The translations under genes were made by a program, and so were the position numbers. From Cryptomeria japonica (lineage: Eukaryota > Streptophyta > Pinopsida > Cupressales > Cupressaceae): a stretch of 64,000 nucleotides of DNA. The stretch spans positions 6,703,001-6,767,000 of the forward strand of contig NC_081414.1 of NCBI RefSeq assembly GCF_030272615.1, given 5' to 3'. Under the pieces are notes generated by a model that was not told where the DNA came from, did not search any database, and saw only the letters and a list, made by a program, of their open reading frames with translations. This document shows positions 21,471-32,301 of the stretch, piece after piece (within the stretch, counting starts at the first letter, position 1; each line of letters opens with the position of its first letter).

Positions 21471-22500
21471 TTCTAATCATTATTTCGGGAAGGTGGACAA
21501 CATGCAAGAGGAGCCACATTGAGCATAGTAGATGGAGCTATCACAAGTTCCAAACAAGGACCATGCTCTAATAATGTTTCACTTTGTTCGTTACTAGGAG
21601 CTAGGATTAATGCTTTTGAAAATTTTGTAGATAAATCATTGTCAACATCAACATATTCATATTCATCATCAGAAATATTAGAATCTAGGTTTTCATCATT
21701 AAGAACATTCTCACCTATTTCTTCATCAAGATTAATAAGAATAGGAGCTCTAATAGGAATAGAACTTGAACCATCATTTGTCTTAAGCATTTTGTGTCTT
21801 GGAGAATTAGGTTGAACATCATTTTTAGGAGAAAATAGAATCATGTCAATTGTTGGTGTTTTAGGAGAATAAATGGTTTAGGAAGCAGCTTCACGAGCTC
21901 TAGCATGACGTCTCCATCAGCGTTCTCTCACACAACGGTTTGGTCTAGTTTTGGCTGAAGGTTGAGAAGGTTTAGGTTCATCAAACATAAGCTTTGTCTC
22001 TTCTTTTAGGGAAGGATGAATGGGTTGAGGTCTTTTAGGTTGGATAATAGGAGAGGGTGATCTCTTCTCTCTATAGGATGAAGGAGGACGAACCACACAA
22101 TATAAAGGAGGAGTGGGAGGTGTAGGAAGGAGACTGGGTCCATCATGAGGAGGAGGGATAGGTCTAGCCTTAGGAGGAATAGATTGTTGTTTAGGAGAAA
22201 GATTTTTTCTACCTTTGGGAGGAAGAATGGACTCATCCATAGGAGAAATAATAGATTCTTCTTTAGGAAGAAGAATATCTCTTTTCTTAGGAGAAAGGAT
22301 ACTCTTCTCTTTAGGAGAAGGAATAGATGCCTCTTTAGGAAGAAGATTATTTCATTCCTTAGGAGGAAGAATAATCTTATCTTCAGGAAGGGGTATATGA
22401 TCATCGAGAGGAATTATAAGTGTTGGATTTCTAGGTTTACTCAATGACAAAATCATTTCATTTTTCCAATTTTGATATGATCTAAAGAGAGCATCACTTC
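21471..22500 (-). pseudogene. Element B proline/lysine-rich segment with SPKE-type repeats
   Basis: On the - strand this follows the protease. The first part is a series of about 12-residue degenerate repeats around the pattern (S/L)(P)PKE-x-SI (for instance SIPSPKEKSILSPKK), spanning about 22180-22400. It continues into a Pro-rich stretch (PPTPPL) and an acidic end (ISDDEYEYVDVDNDLS, ORF 21473-21844). It is broken by a frame change and stops near 22345 and 21880. Such spacer regions occur between gag-protease and reverse transcriptase in Tat-like elements; the function is unknown. Confidence 0.5.
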
Positions 22501-22519
22501 TAGGTTGAAGAGGCTTGAA

Positions 22520-23230
22520 TTATTCGGACCAAAAATATTTAAGACAAACATCTCCACGCCTCATTGTAGGTTGAAAAATGCTATGATTAACAGTTATGAT
22601 TTTATCATTATGAGGAAATTTCAAACACTTTCGGATAGTAGAAGCAATTTTTTTCATGGAAGAGATCCAAGGATGTCCCAACTTCACATGAAATTGATCG
22701 GATGTAGGAATGATAGCAAATTGAACATCTAAGCATTTAGTGCCAACATCAATAGGAAGTGCTATAGAACCAATAGCAGGACAAGAGAATCTATAAATAA
22801 CTTTAACTATCACATCTATATCATCATATATCACTTGATGCAATTGCAAAGCATAAAGAAATTATTTAGTTATAACATTAACCATGCAAGCAAGATCAAT
22901 AAGCACTTCTCTAGAAGGTATACCTTTGATTTTCACACTTATGAATAATGGGCCATTGGGTGCCTTAATGGTCTCACTAGGATCAAATGTTATGCACAAA
23001 TCCTTAGGAAGTTCTTGTTGATCTACAAGATTCACCACGTTATTAGTTTCAAGGGCCACATCATTGGGAGAGAAAGCAAGATGATTAGTCTCAATCACAT
23101 TAGTGGAATAGGATGGTGAAGGATCAGTGAAAATTTGAAGGTTCTGATTAGGTGGAGCTACAGATTTGTTTCCTTTATCATTCACACCTGCCACAGATAT
23201 AATATTGTTATCAATCAATTATTGAATCTT
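22520..23230 (-). pseudogene. Element B retropepsin-like aspartic protease region
   Basis: Reading right to left, LCITFDPSETIKAPNGPLFISV leads to VLIDLACMVNVIT, where an active retropepsin would have a D-(S/T/G)-G type turn. Here Asp is followed by Leu-Ala-Cys, so the active site looks damaged. A stop then precedes LPIDVGTKCLDVQFAIIPTS and VKLGHPWISSMKKIASTI, the C-terminal half seen in plant Ty3 gag-asp domains. The enzyme would process the polyprotein. Confidence 0.65.
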
Positions 23231-25055
23231 ACTTCTCAATGACAAACACTTTTCAGTATCATGACTAGGCTAACAATGATATTGACAAAAAGAATTAGCA
23301 TCAAAGTAAGGTGAATTTGTCTTAGATGGATCAACTGGTTTGATTTGGGGAAGTTTTAATGCATTCCTTTGTATTAATTGAGACTTAATGCTATGCAAAT
23401 ATTCATTCAAAGGAGTAAACTCTTTTTCTCTTTTAAAGAATTTAGACAAAGGAGGCACACCTATAGTGGTTGTTACTTTAGTGTTGTTGTTGATGTCATT
23501 GAATTTGATGAATCCTTTGTTTGGTTTGAACTTCACAAATGGTTGTTGAGCACTATAACCCTTATCACTCGGAGCCATGTAGGGAGGTGATTTTTCTAAT
23601 TGACTCACAATCAGTTGATAATTGTGAAGTACTGCGCACAATTGCAGAAAGGAAGTAAACTCAGTCAAGAGAAGTTTATCCCTAATATCTTGTTGTTAAT
23701 TAGCAATGAAAATATTTTGAATATCTTAATCAGGCACAAGAAAACAAATCTAAGAATACAAATGCTTATATCTACCAATAAAATCAGTCACTTTTTCTTT
23801 AACTCCTTGTTTACAATGCATCAAATCAGTCAAAGTAATTTTAGGACCAATGCTATTGTGAAATTGTTGAATAAAAGCATTAGCCAATTGCTGAAAAGAG
23901 GTAAGAGAGTAACGAGGAAAAGAAAAATACCATTGCAAAGCTCTATCCCTTAATGTTCTAGTAAACAATTTTGCTAACAACCTTTGATCATGAGGAAAGT
24001 CACTACACAAAGTTTGAAATGTTTTAACATGAGTTAAGGGATCCCCTTTTCCATTATAAAGTTCCAATTGAGGGACTTCTACATGTTTAGGAGGGACAAC
24101 TCTAACAATGTATTTGGATAATGGGCTCGCTACATCAAATGTGGGCACATTATACTTGGATTGATTCATAGAAGCTATTTTTTTTATGTAAGGAAGACAC
24201 TGTTTCGGCTAGATTATTGATTGTAGCTTCAATAGAAAGATTGAAATTACACATGTTGGATTGAGAGGGTGGAGTAATATTGTTAAATTAAGGAAAAGAT
24301 TGATAATAAGGAGGTGGAACACTATGATAAGTAGGTAATGGAGAAGATTGGGTAACACATGGAAGACTCATAGGAGGAATGAAGGAATTGTGATTGAAGG
24401 AGTTGCCCCCTTGACTAAGATTTATAGGTGGTGAATGTGATTGGGTAACAAGGGGTACACTCATGGTAGGAGAAATGAAAGAAGAGGTATTTACCTCATG
24501 ACTAACATTTGTAGGTATAACATTTTGTGTAGAAGTAGCCATGATGTTTGATGTGAAGGTAGGAACACTAGTCATAGGAGTTGTCAAAGGAATGGAATTA
24601 TTAACTTGACTAGGAGGTTGTGTATAACCTAGGTTTTCAATACATCTCTTCATAGGCATGATATTAGAATCAACAATATGAGCAATACCACGCAACATAT
24701 CAACACCATGTTTATCACTATGAATCATTCTTTTTAATCCTTCAATAAATGGGAGAGCTTTACTTTCTGGGAATTCTTGACTCATCTATTGTTGAAGATT
24801 ACCAAATTGATTGTCCATCTTCGCCAATTGATCAACTGATACCCTAGTTAGTGATTCCTCATCATTATGAGAGTTATCAAGAGGATAAATGGGAATATCT
24901 ATAGGATTAGAAGAAGCACCAATATCCTCATTGAAAAAGCTAGCCAAATTAGGCTCCATTTCCTCGATAATTAAACCTTGGGTAGCCTTAATTCTACAAC
25001 TTCTTCTAGCGGGGATAATATAGGTAGGACTAATAGTAGTAAAAATCATGCACAA
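23231..25055 (-). pseudogene. Element B gag polyprotein (Retrotrans_gag type)
   Basis: Starts at the ATG ending at 25055 or at the downstream ATG at 24785. It has a Ser/Pro/Thr-rich N-terminal half. Then comes the capsid domain at 23750-24169 with ELYNGKGDPLTHVKTFQ, LLAKLFTRTLRDRALQWYF and FIQQFHNSIGPKITLTDLM, a clear Retrotrans_gag match. Downstream is FCQYHC-stop-PSHDTEKC, the zinc-binding motif of plant Ty3 gag with an in-frame stop. Frames are interrupted near 24786, 24290, 24180, 23740 and 23270. Gag forms the particle shell. Confidence 0.8.
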
Positions 25056-25059
25056 GGGA

Positions 25060-26262
25060 AAACAAATTGAAAGAATAATGCAATCTCCTAGGAATTTGAA
25101 ATTTAGAATTAGGGCTGTGTTAAAATAACCTCTTAAATTAAATTTGAATTTATCCCCTAGAAGATAGAAATTTGAACTTAAAATTTTGAAAATGACCTCT
25201 TAATTTTAAAATTTTGAAAGGAGGGAAAATCAAAATTAAAATTAGGGTTGTCGAAATCTAACCTCTTAATTAAAATTTTAAAATTTGAAATATTGAAATA
25301 TTGAAGAAATCAATTTAATTTTAAAAATTAGGGTATGTGTAGTTAACCACTTAATTTTAAAATTCAAATTGAAAATGGAAATGTTGAAATTCATATTTGG
25401 TTTCGACCTTAGGGTGACCTAAAATCAATAAAATTTCACAAATCTCTAGAATTGTGTAGTAAAATACAGTCAAAACAGGCTCCCGAAATTTGAGAAGAAA
25501 AAGTCGAGACTGGGTTGGTAGCGACTTGGTCCGAACACGGTTCGACCAACTTTTTACCAAATTTTCAGGGAAGTAAGATATTGTGATTTTAATGCAAATT
25601 CCAAAAGGATATGTGAATTGGAGATGTCGAGATATGCAAAAATAAGCCTTGAAGGTCAAAATAGGACACACTTAGGATGTTAGAGAAGATGATTAACAAA
25701 ATGGGCACACTTAAGGGCTGACTTTTATGATGTTTAGAAGTAAGACAAGAGGCTTTAGATTTAATTGAATCAATTAAATGCTTAAAGGAAAATTGGAAAT
25801 TATGCAAGATTAATTTGATTTTAAAAATTAGCATTTGTGGATAAACCACTTAATCTAAAACATTTAAATTTGAAAATTTGAATGTTGGAAGGAGGGAAAT
25901 TGAATTTTTGAAATTGAAGCAAAGACCCAAATCTGAAAATTAATTCAAGATCTACACAACCTAGAAGCTCAATTTTAAAATTAAAAATTAGGGTTTTGTG
26001 ATTTAACCACTTAATTTTAAAAAATTTAAAAATTGAAAGTGTAAATGAAAACTTGAATTGCAAAATTAAAGAGTTCTCAAATTTGAAATAATCAATCCAA
26101 TTTAGACAAATGACAAGCTCAATTTTGAATCTAAAAATTGGGGTTTTTTTTTAATTCAACCTCTATATTTTTAAAATTGCAAGGAAATTAAACTTGTAAA
26201 TGAAAATTTGAATGTTAAATTGCATACACTCAGATTTGAAAATAAAAATCAGAATTAACGGT
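25060..26262 (-). repeat. Element B leader with degenerate AT-rich repeats
   Basis: Between the primer site and gag, a motif of type ATTAGGGT-N(8-12)-TAACC(A/T)CTTAATTTTAAAA recurs at about 25104, 25241, 25327, 25827, 25987 and 26137 on the + strand. Spacing is uneven, so this is a decayed family of repeats rather than a regular satellite. No coding capacity. Confidence 0.5.
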
Positions 26263-26264
26263 GT

Positions 26265-26282
26265 AAGGAGTTGGGTTCACCA
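26265..26282 (-). other. Element B primer-binding site (candidate)
   Basis: On the - strand, three bases after the right LTR, the sequence reads TGGTGAACCCAACTCC. It starts with the TGG that pairs with tRNA CCA. The matching tRNA was not identified. Confidence 0.55.
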
Positions 26283-26285
26283 AAA

Positions 26286-27553
26286 TGTAAAGTGGAAAAT
26301 TGGGAGCTTCAGCCAATTCTTCATGTGGGAAGTGTGGGAATTTACTAAGCTCAATTTTCACTTGAGGGGAGACTTTACATTCAAAAGAAGGGTTGAATCT
26401 ACTAGAACCAATCCTAAATGATGTAAGGATCGGATACTAAGTAGATTGATTGTAATTGGAATGTAATTGACCCTCTTTTGTAAGTTGACTAGTTGAATTA
26501 AGATTAAGTGCTGGAAATGAAGACAAAGTATGAGAAAACGGTAAGCTACAAATTCGAGATTCAGTTGTGCACCTCTAAGAAGTTTAAGATGATTTGGAGC
26601 TACTTCGCAAAATTAGGTGAAAGTTGCAGGGATTGTGTGTCCAAACATGGGTGCCCTCCTATCAGTCCACCGAACTTTCTATACGTCGAAAATGGTTTTT
26701 TTGTCTCTGTGAATTCGTGTGTCCAAACATGGGTGCCCTCCTATCAGTCCACCGAACTTTTTGTACGTCGAAAATGGTTTTTTCGTCTCTGTGAATAAAG
26801 CTTAATTCCAAAAGTACAACTGCGCAACTATTTCTTGCACACAAAAAGAAGGGGAAATATGTTGGGAATAGGGATTTTCCTTCAGGTCAAACTTTAGTTT
26901 TGGAATTAACCTTGTGGTTGAAATAATGTAAATGAAATGACTGAAAGTAAAAAACCTCCTCTTTGAGGGGATGTTGAATTGACTGAAAAATGAAATGCCT
27001 ATACCTCCTTGTGAATTTTTGCTTGCCTCCACATGGAATTAGGGTTTCATGAATTAGAATGTTGATCTCCTCTTCAAAGCTTGAAATATTCACTCTTTTG
27101 TTGCTCCAAAGCTTGAAGGAAGACTGAAAATGCTCAATTTCTCTTGAATGCTTGAATACTTGATCTCTTGAATGCTTGATGAACTCTTGTGTGTATGCCT
27201 TAGGTTGTCAAATGAGAGGGGAAATCCCTCTTATATACTTACCAGTAGGATTAATTGACCGATTTTCCAACTTGAGCCGACATAGAGGGGATTTTCCCGC
27301 TTCAATTTTCGATAGGTCCAAGGGAAGGAGTCCAAGATACATCCCCATTAAGGGGTACCAGGGCGCCACTCCCTGGTCCTGCCCTGTTTTGGGGAAGGAT
27401 CAAGGTGGTTGTTGAGTGCATTGTTACATTGCAAGGTGTTTTTGATGTGAATGAGCATATTCAAGTCTCTGATCAGGCCGAGGGGCACAAACACTAAGGA
27501 AAAGACCCAAATACAGTCAAAAATTGTGAGGGGTGCAAGTTTAGGACGTTACA
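26286..27553 (-). repeat. Element B 5' LTR (right copy) with private tandem duplication
   Basis: 1268 bp. An 82-bp tandem duplication (26635-26716 and 26717-26798, nearly identical) explains almost all the length difference from the left copy, where the segment is single. Followed by target duplication AATAT. Confidence 0.9.
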
Positions 27554-27558
27554 AATAT

Positions 27559-28089
27559 ATATAGGCTTTATGCCTTTCGCCCTCTTTTTTTTTTTTATGA
27601 TGATGACACTCCTTGTCTTACCTCTAGGATGATCATTCTTCTTGCCAATGAATTTTGTATATGATGTGTGACTTGATTCTCACCATGTGTGTGTATGATT
27701 AGTTGAGATATTGGTTGCATGTGTTCATAGCTATGTTGTATACTTAATTGTTGACATGTGTATGTTATGTGTGATTTCTGTTTGTCTATATATAAATTAT
27801 GTTTCTCCTTTCGGAATGTTTATGCTATGATAGTTTATCATAACTATTTGGCATATGTATGCTATGTTAGTTACTAATACTTATTGGCATGTATATTCTA
27901 TGGTGGTTATTCATAGTGTTTGGAATTTATATGCCTCATACTCCCGTTGTTTTGTATGACTATCTCTTGGTATGGTGAGATGGACTAATGGATACCACTG
28001 TAACAAGCACTAATCTATGCAAATCAAAACTATAACTTCAACAACTTTGAAACAAAAAGGAAAGGAAAAAATTGCAACTTTTCTTTGTT
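27559..28089. other. No gene seen between elements B and C
   Basis: T-rich sequence with a poly(T) run at 27586-27597 and repeated TATG/GTATG-like words (27660-27900). No coding or RNA feature recognised. Confidence 0.5.
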
Positions 28090-28094
28090 GTATT

Positions 28095-28325
28095 TGTATG
28101 CGGGAAAAATGGTCAAATAAAACTTAATATGTGAAAATATGTTTGAATACTAGTCCACACACACACACAGGACTTCTTGATGCAAGCTATGGAGTAACGT
28201 AGTGTTACTCAGCTTCCCAAGGAGGGTCCCATGGTTCTCTATCTCACAATGTCCCTCAAACCAATGTTTTGCTCTCAGATTACTAAGCAAAATGGTTTAG
28301 GGATGGCAAATATGAGAACGAGATA
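28095..28325 (-). repeat. Element C left LTR remnant
   Basis: Aligned base for base with 30831-31065 (shared CCACACACACACACAGGACT run and GAGTAACG...GTTACTCAGC), then diverges after GAGAACGAGA. A deletion must have removed the rest of this LTR and its neighbouring polypurine tract. Confidence 0.8.
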
Positions 28326-30300
28326 TGCTTTTGATTGATTTTTCTTATGGATCATTTGAGGTGATGGATTTGTGGATGGAGGGAAGTAAGGACCCAAGAT
28401 GGATGAAAGGGATGGAGAATTCAATTGTGGAATGAAAGGACCTAAGATAGATTTGGAGGATGAAGAGATTCCTTGATCTTGATCTTGACTTGGAGTAGGA
28501 TCATTTGAGTTTGTGCTTTCCTCGAATCTTGTTGGATGAAAGTCTTTCCTAAAGATAGTTGAAATGTTGATAACCATCTCAAAAGATGTTTTGTTGGATA
28601 TGGAAATCTTCTCCACTTTATGATTCTTCCTTGTTTGAACTAACTTTTGAGTTTGATTGTTAGATACTTTGCAAGATATTTTAGCATTTGTGACAAGAAT
28701 ACATAGCACACATGAAGACAATGATCATCCTAATGCTAAACATTGAGTGTATATTCGTTTGAGGATGTGTTCAAATCCTCGATGTTATCACTGGTTTGAT
28801 TTACAACAAAAGACACATCAGATAGACTCTTTATTCAAAGGTCATTGACAATATCATAGCCCACTAGTCTCGATACTCCGTCAGCTCAAACAGCCGTGTC
28901 ACCCCCTAGAGGGCGCCCATTTTTTTGCCTTTTGCCAGAAGTTAACCCAAAGTGAATTGCTTCACAGTTGAGTAGTTATATTGGGAGATATATGGTGAGT
29001 AATCTTGGGGGTGGATTCTTCCCCACCCTTGCACTATGATATTGCCAATGTTTGGCGACTGACTCAGCTCAAAGTTTCTAATGCTAAAGTTCGTAATCAG
29101 GCTTCCTGTTCGGCCGTCAGTGATAAACTCCCTTGGGAGGCTTCCCAACCTTTAGAACAAAGGCTTTACGTATCGTAAAGATACTGGGGGAAGGCTAATC
29201 ACGGCGCGTAACCGTTGAAAGGGACTTTCGTCACCTTCCACTTTTGATTATAGTGGGTTGGAATACTTGGCTTCAAAGTCGTTCCCCACTTAGGTCGTTC
29301 CCTTCACACCGGCCAAAGAATGGCTTTAAGAGTTTTTCAACCCCTCGGGAAGGCAGGCCTGCTAAAGGATTTAAATGCTTGAAATACTGAAAGCGTAAGA
29401 GTGGTTTGGCTTTTTGGTCACCCAGTTATGGGGAGAGCATATACCTTCCACTTTCGAGACAAGGCAATCAAGTTGTTCTTTTTAGCCTTCAAGACAATGA
29501 TTTGCTAACTTCTATTTGGAGATGTTGCTCCAACAAGCATGATGTTCTTTTTAACCTTTCATAGCAAAGTGTGTATTTCCAAAACTTTTATAAAACAAGC
29601 CTGGTCAACAAAAGTAAATCGTGATTTTTGGTCAACAAAATTAAAGTCGATAGGGGAAAACTTTCCCTCTTTGCTTTGCACAAAATGAAGATGAGGTTCT
29701 TTTACTTTGCAAAATGAAGTGAATCCTTTTAAACACCAAAGGATGGTGAGGTTCGTTTTAAGCTTTGCCAAAGTAAAGATTGTTTGTCTTGTTCTTTTTA
29801 GAGCTTCCAAAAATGAAGTGTTTTTCCTAACTTGCAGGAATGAAAGGTTTGTTTTGTTGTTCTTTTTACCATGCAATAAAGAAAAGATGAAGTTTCTTTT
29901 AAAACACCAAAAATGAAGGCATGAAGTTCATTTTATGCATCCAAATGAAATGATGAGGTTTATTTTAATTTGTGCAAAAAAGGAGAGTGAGTTCTTTTTA
30001 ACCAACTTTTGTTGAAAGAAAGTAAAAAAAAAAAGACTTAAACCCTCTAAACTAACTCCTTCCCCTGCATAAAAAATATTAGAACCTGCACACAATCAGT
30101 GATCAAATGTTAGTGTGGGCTTACACAAGCCTAAATTCTGATCTTGGTTACAAATTTTACAATCCTGATCCTGAAATGCCCTGAAATTTGACTAAGTCTG
30201 AAATTTGGAAGATCTTCCAAAAACTAGATTTTGCATTACAACTCCTAGAGGTCTGAAACCCCTCTCAAACATCCTGAAAGTATATATGGAATATTCTATT
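28326..30300 (-). other. Element C interior, no recognisable gene
   Basis: One 148-codon ORF on the - strand (28275-28721) holds two similar segments (SILGPFIPQLNSPS and SILGPYFPPSTNPS) and overlaps the LTR remnant. I cannot assign it. 28850-29450 has higher GC content and several short inverted repeats. 29540-30010 is a degenerate series of about 40-bp units of the type ATGAGGTTCTTTTxA...TTGCAAAATGA. No protein family was recognised. Confidence 0.45.
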
Positions 30301-30308
30301 TTTTTCCA

Positions 30309-30760
30309 CGTCGAGACATACAGAAAAATATTAGTGAAAGTCACGCGCTAAAGAAAGGACTCCACGCGCTAGAGTATAGTTCCCACGCGCTAAACAGTGA
30401 GTGGGATGTGCTATACTGTTAATTAGATGCGCTACTCTGTTTTTCTCCCACGTTGATACCTACAGGAAAAATCTTAACGGAGGTCACGCGCTAATGTTTG
30501 AACTGCACGCGCTAGACGATGGTCTCCACGCGCTGAACAGTGGATTGGATGCGCTACTCTGTTTACTGGATGCGCTAAACAGTGTTTTGCCTGCGTCGAT
30601 ACCTACAGGAAAATTTGTTAATACAGATCATGCGCTAAGGAAAGGTCTTGACGCGCTAAAGCAGAGAGCCCACGCGCTAAACAGTAGGCTAGAAGCGCTA
30701 AACTGTTAGGAGGATGCGCTAATACATGCTTTCGATGCGTTGATTCCTGTTTCCCGCGGA
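30309..30760 (-). repeat. Higher-order tandem repeat in the element C leader (period 142-144 bp)
   Basis: Three complete units start at CGT(C/T)GA (30309, 30451, 30594) and a partial fourth starts at 30738. Each begins with a spacer CGTYGATACCTACAGGAAAA and then has about five sub-units of roughly 27 bp, each bearing (C/T)GCGCTA and often AAACAGT. On the + strand the array is open for 102 codons (30401-30709) with a recurrent HAL/DAL pattern, but this is probably a by-product of the 27-bp period. It lies just beyond the primer site, so it would sit in the RNA leader. Confidence 0.85.
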
Positions 30761-30808
30761 CCTGCAAAAGTGATCAATTTGAAAAACCGATTTGTTATTT
30801 GGGGTCGA

Positions 30809-30826
30809 GCCCCACGGTGGGCGCCA
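30809..30826 (-). other. Element C primer-binding site
   Basis: On the - strand, four bases after the right LTR: TGGCGCCCACCGTGGGGC. This is a primer-site type I associate with Tat/Ogre Ty3 elements, usually credited to an arginine tRNA; the tRNA identity is from memory of the lineage. Confidence 0.75.
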
Positions 30827-30830
30827 GAAA

Positions 30831-32296
30831 TGTATGTGGGAAAAGTGGGTTGTTAGAATTAAAAATGTGAAAAATATGTAAAATACCAATCCACACACAC
30901 ACACAGGACTTCTTGATGCAAGCTATGGAGTAACGATGCGTTACTCAGCTTCCCAAGGAGGGTCCCATGGTTCTCTATCTCACAATGTCCCTCAAACCAA
31001 TGTTTTGCTCTCAGATTACTGAGCAAAATGGCTTAGGGATGGCAAATATGAGAACGAGAGAGATTTTTAGTCGATTTTAGTATGAGATGAATGTTAAGCT
31101 ATGTATGATGCTAAAATGCAATAAACTAACTATAAGATGACAAGATTAGTATGAATACTATCCTAGCATACTATATTTAGTCTATGATTGAGCTAAAATG
31201 ATAATGAACTTATTCTAAACATGTATATTCATGATTAATTCTGATCTAAAAGAGGCTAAATGAGGAGCATATATAAAATGAAAGTTTGAAACAATTTGAG
31301 CATAAGTGTGATGCTTCAAATTTGAAAGATGATTCTTTAAAATGGAGGAATGAGAGCTCTATTTATAGCATAAACAGGGCAATGGATGGTCAAGATTGAA
31401 TGGTTTAATCAAGGGCCAAGTTTGAAAGTTGGGAATCCATGTGCACAATTTGCACCAATGAAATGGTGACAAGTGTCAACATAGGATTGGGTTGAGAGAA
31501 GAGGTTGGAGGCATTAAAGGCCTGAGAAGACCTCATGGTTATCTAAAGGCTAAGGGTCAAGTCTAAGTTAGGTTTACCCACTGAATTAGGATCTAATCCA
31601 AGGATAAACCTTTGTGCAAATGATTAAGAGATAATCATGGTCAAAGCATTAATAACCTGATGAGACCCTTGGGTTGGATAGAGGTTGAGTCAAAACAAAT
31701 GTTTTAACCATGTGGGAGGGTTTGAAATAACCATTAATGGTTATTGGAGACTTTGGGGATTAAGTGGTTGAAGATTGGAAGCCTTTAATGGTTTTCAAAG
31801 ACTTTAAGGGTTTTAGTGGTTGAAGGTTGAAAACCTTCAATGGTTATCAAAGACTTTAAGCCATTTGAGAAGTGACTTCCCTTTGCTTAGGGATGTGACA
31901 AAGTTTAGAGGAGGGTTAGGTTAATTAGAATCGATTAGAAGATTCTAGAAGGGATTAGGAAAGGGTTTGGGATTTTGCAAGTGGATGGAGGGATAATAGG
32001 ATTTAATTGAATTATTTGATTTTCATTCAATTTGGTTGTAATTAAATAAATTTGATTTATTCAATTTAGGATAACTATTTAATTAAATTTGAATTTAATT
32101 AAAAGTGGCTAGGGGGATTTAATTGAATAAAATGATTTATTCATTAAATGATATAGTGAATTTTATTTAAATAAATTGAGTAATTTATTTAATAAAATAG
32201 AAGAATGTGGATAATTTAATTAAATTGGATTTAATCAAATAGAGAAATGAACATAAAATATTCATTTAGGAATATGGTCATTTTTATACGTCTACA
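30831..32296 (-). repeat. Element C 5' LTR (right copy, complete)
   Basis: 1466 bp, TGTATGTGGG to GTCTACA, followed by GTATT. Contains internal echoes such as GGTTTTAATGG-type phrases at 31735-31860 (GGTTGAAGATTGGAAGCC and GGTTGAAGGTTGAAAACC) and an AT-rich end. Confidence 0.85.
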
Positions 32297-32301
32297 GTAT
32301 T

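Larger units (their letters stand above)
19511..27553 (-). mobile_element. Element B: Ty3/gypsy LTR retrotransposon coding only gag and protease
   Basis: LTRs at 19511-20691 and 26286-27553 (TGTAAAG...TTACA on the + strand) are flanked by a perfect target duplication AATAT at 19506-19510 and 27554-27558. Coding traces, the primer site and the polypurine tract all point to - strand orientation, so the right LTR is 5'. Gag and an aspartic protease are recognisable, and then a proline-rich region leads to the 3' LTR. No reverse transcriptase, RNase H or integrase was found in the 5.6-kb interior. The gag style (GDPLTHVKTFQTLCSDFP) resembles Tat/Athila elements. Confidence 0.88.
28095..32296 (-). 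mobile_element. Element C: Ty3-type LTR element without pol, one LTR truncated
   Basis: Ends TGTA...TACA with a perfect target duplication GTATT (28090-28094 and 32297-32301). The right LTR (30831-32296) is complete. The left LTR is represented only by its first 231 bp (28095-28325), after which homology stops abruptly. A primer site beside the right LTR reads leftwards, so the element is on the - strand. The interior of about 2.5 kb has no gag or pol similarity, making it non-autonomous (LARD-like). The primer-site type points to the Tat/Ogre side of Ty3 elements. Confidence 0.8.

Noticed and set aside
22006-22404. Leu/Phe-rich 132-codon ORF on the - strand that looks like membrane helices
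   Set aside because: It is the shifted frame of the proline/lysine repeat region of element B; the hydrophobic look comes from CTT/TTT codons of the repeat.
28860-29200. GC-richer patch with GGGCGCCCA, considered as another primer-binding site
   Set aside because: No LTR end (CA followed by TGG) sits beside it, and the real primer site of element C is at 30809-30826.
30401-30709. 102-codon ORF with repeated HAL/DAL pattern on the + strand
   Set aside because: It is the translation of a 27-bp tandem repeat (multiple of three), lies opposite to the element's own strand and has no start or domain context.
30309-30760. Regular repeats with spacers, superficially like a CRISPR array
   Set aside because: The sub-units diverge, there is no constant repeat with unique spacers of fixed length, and the context is a plant LTR element.
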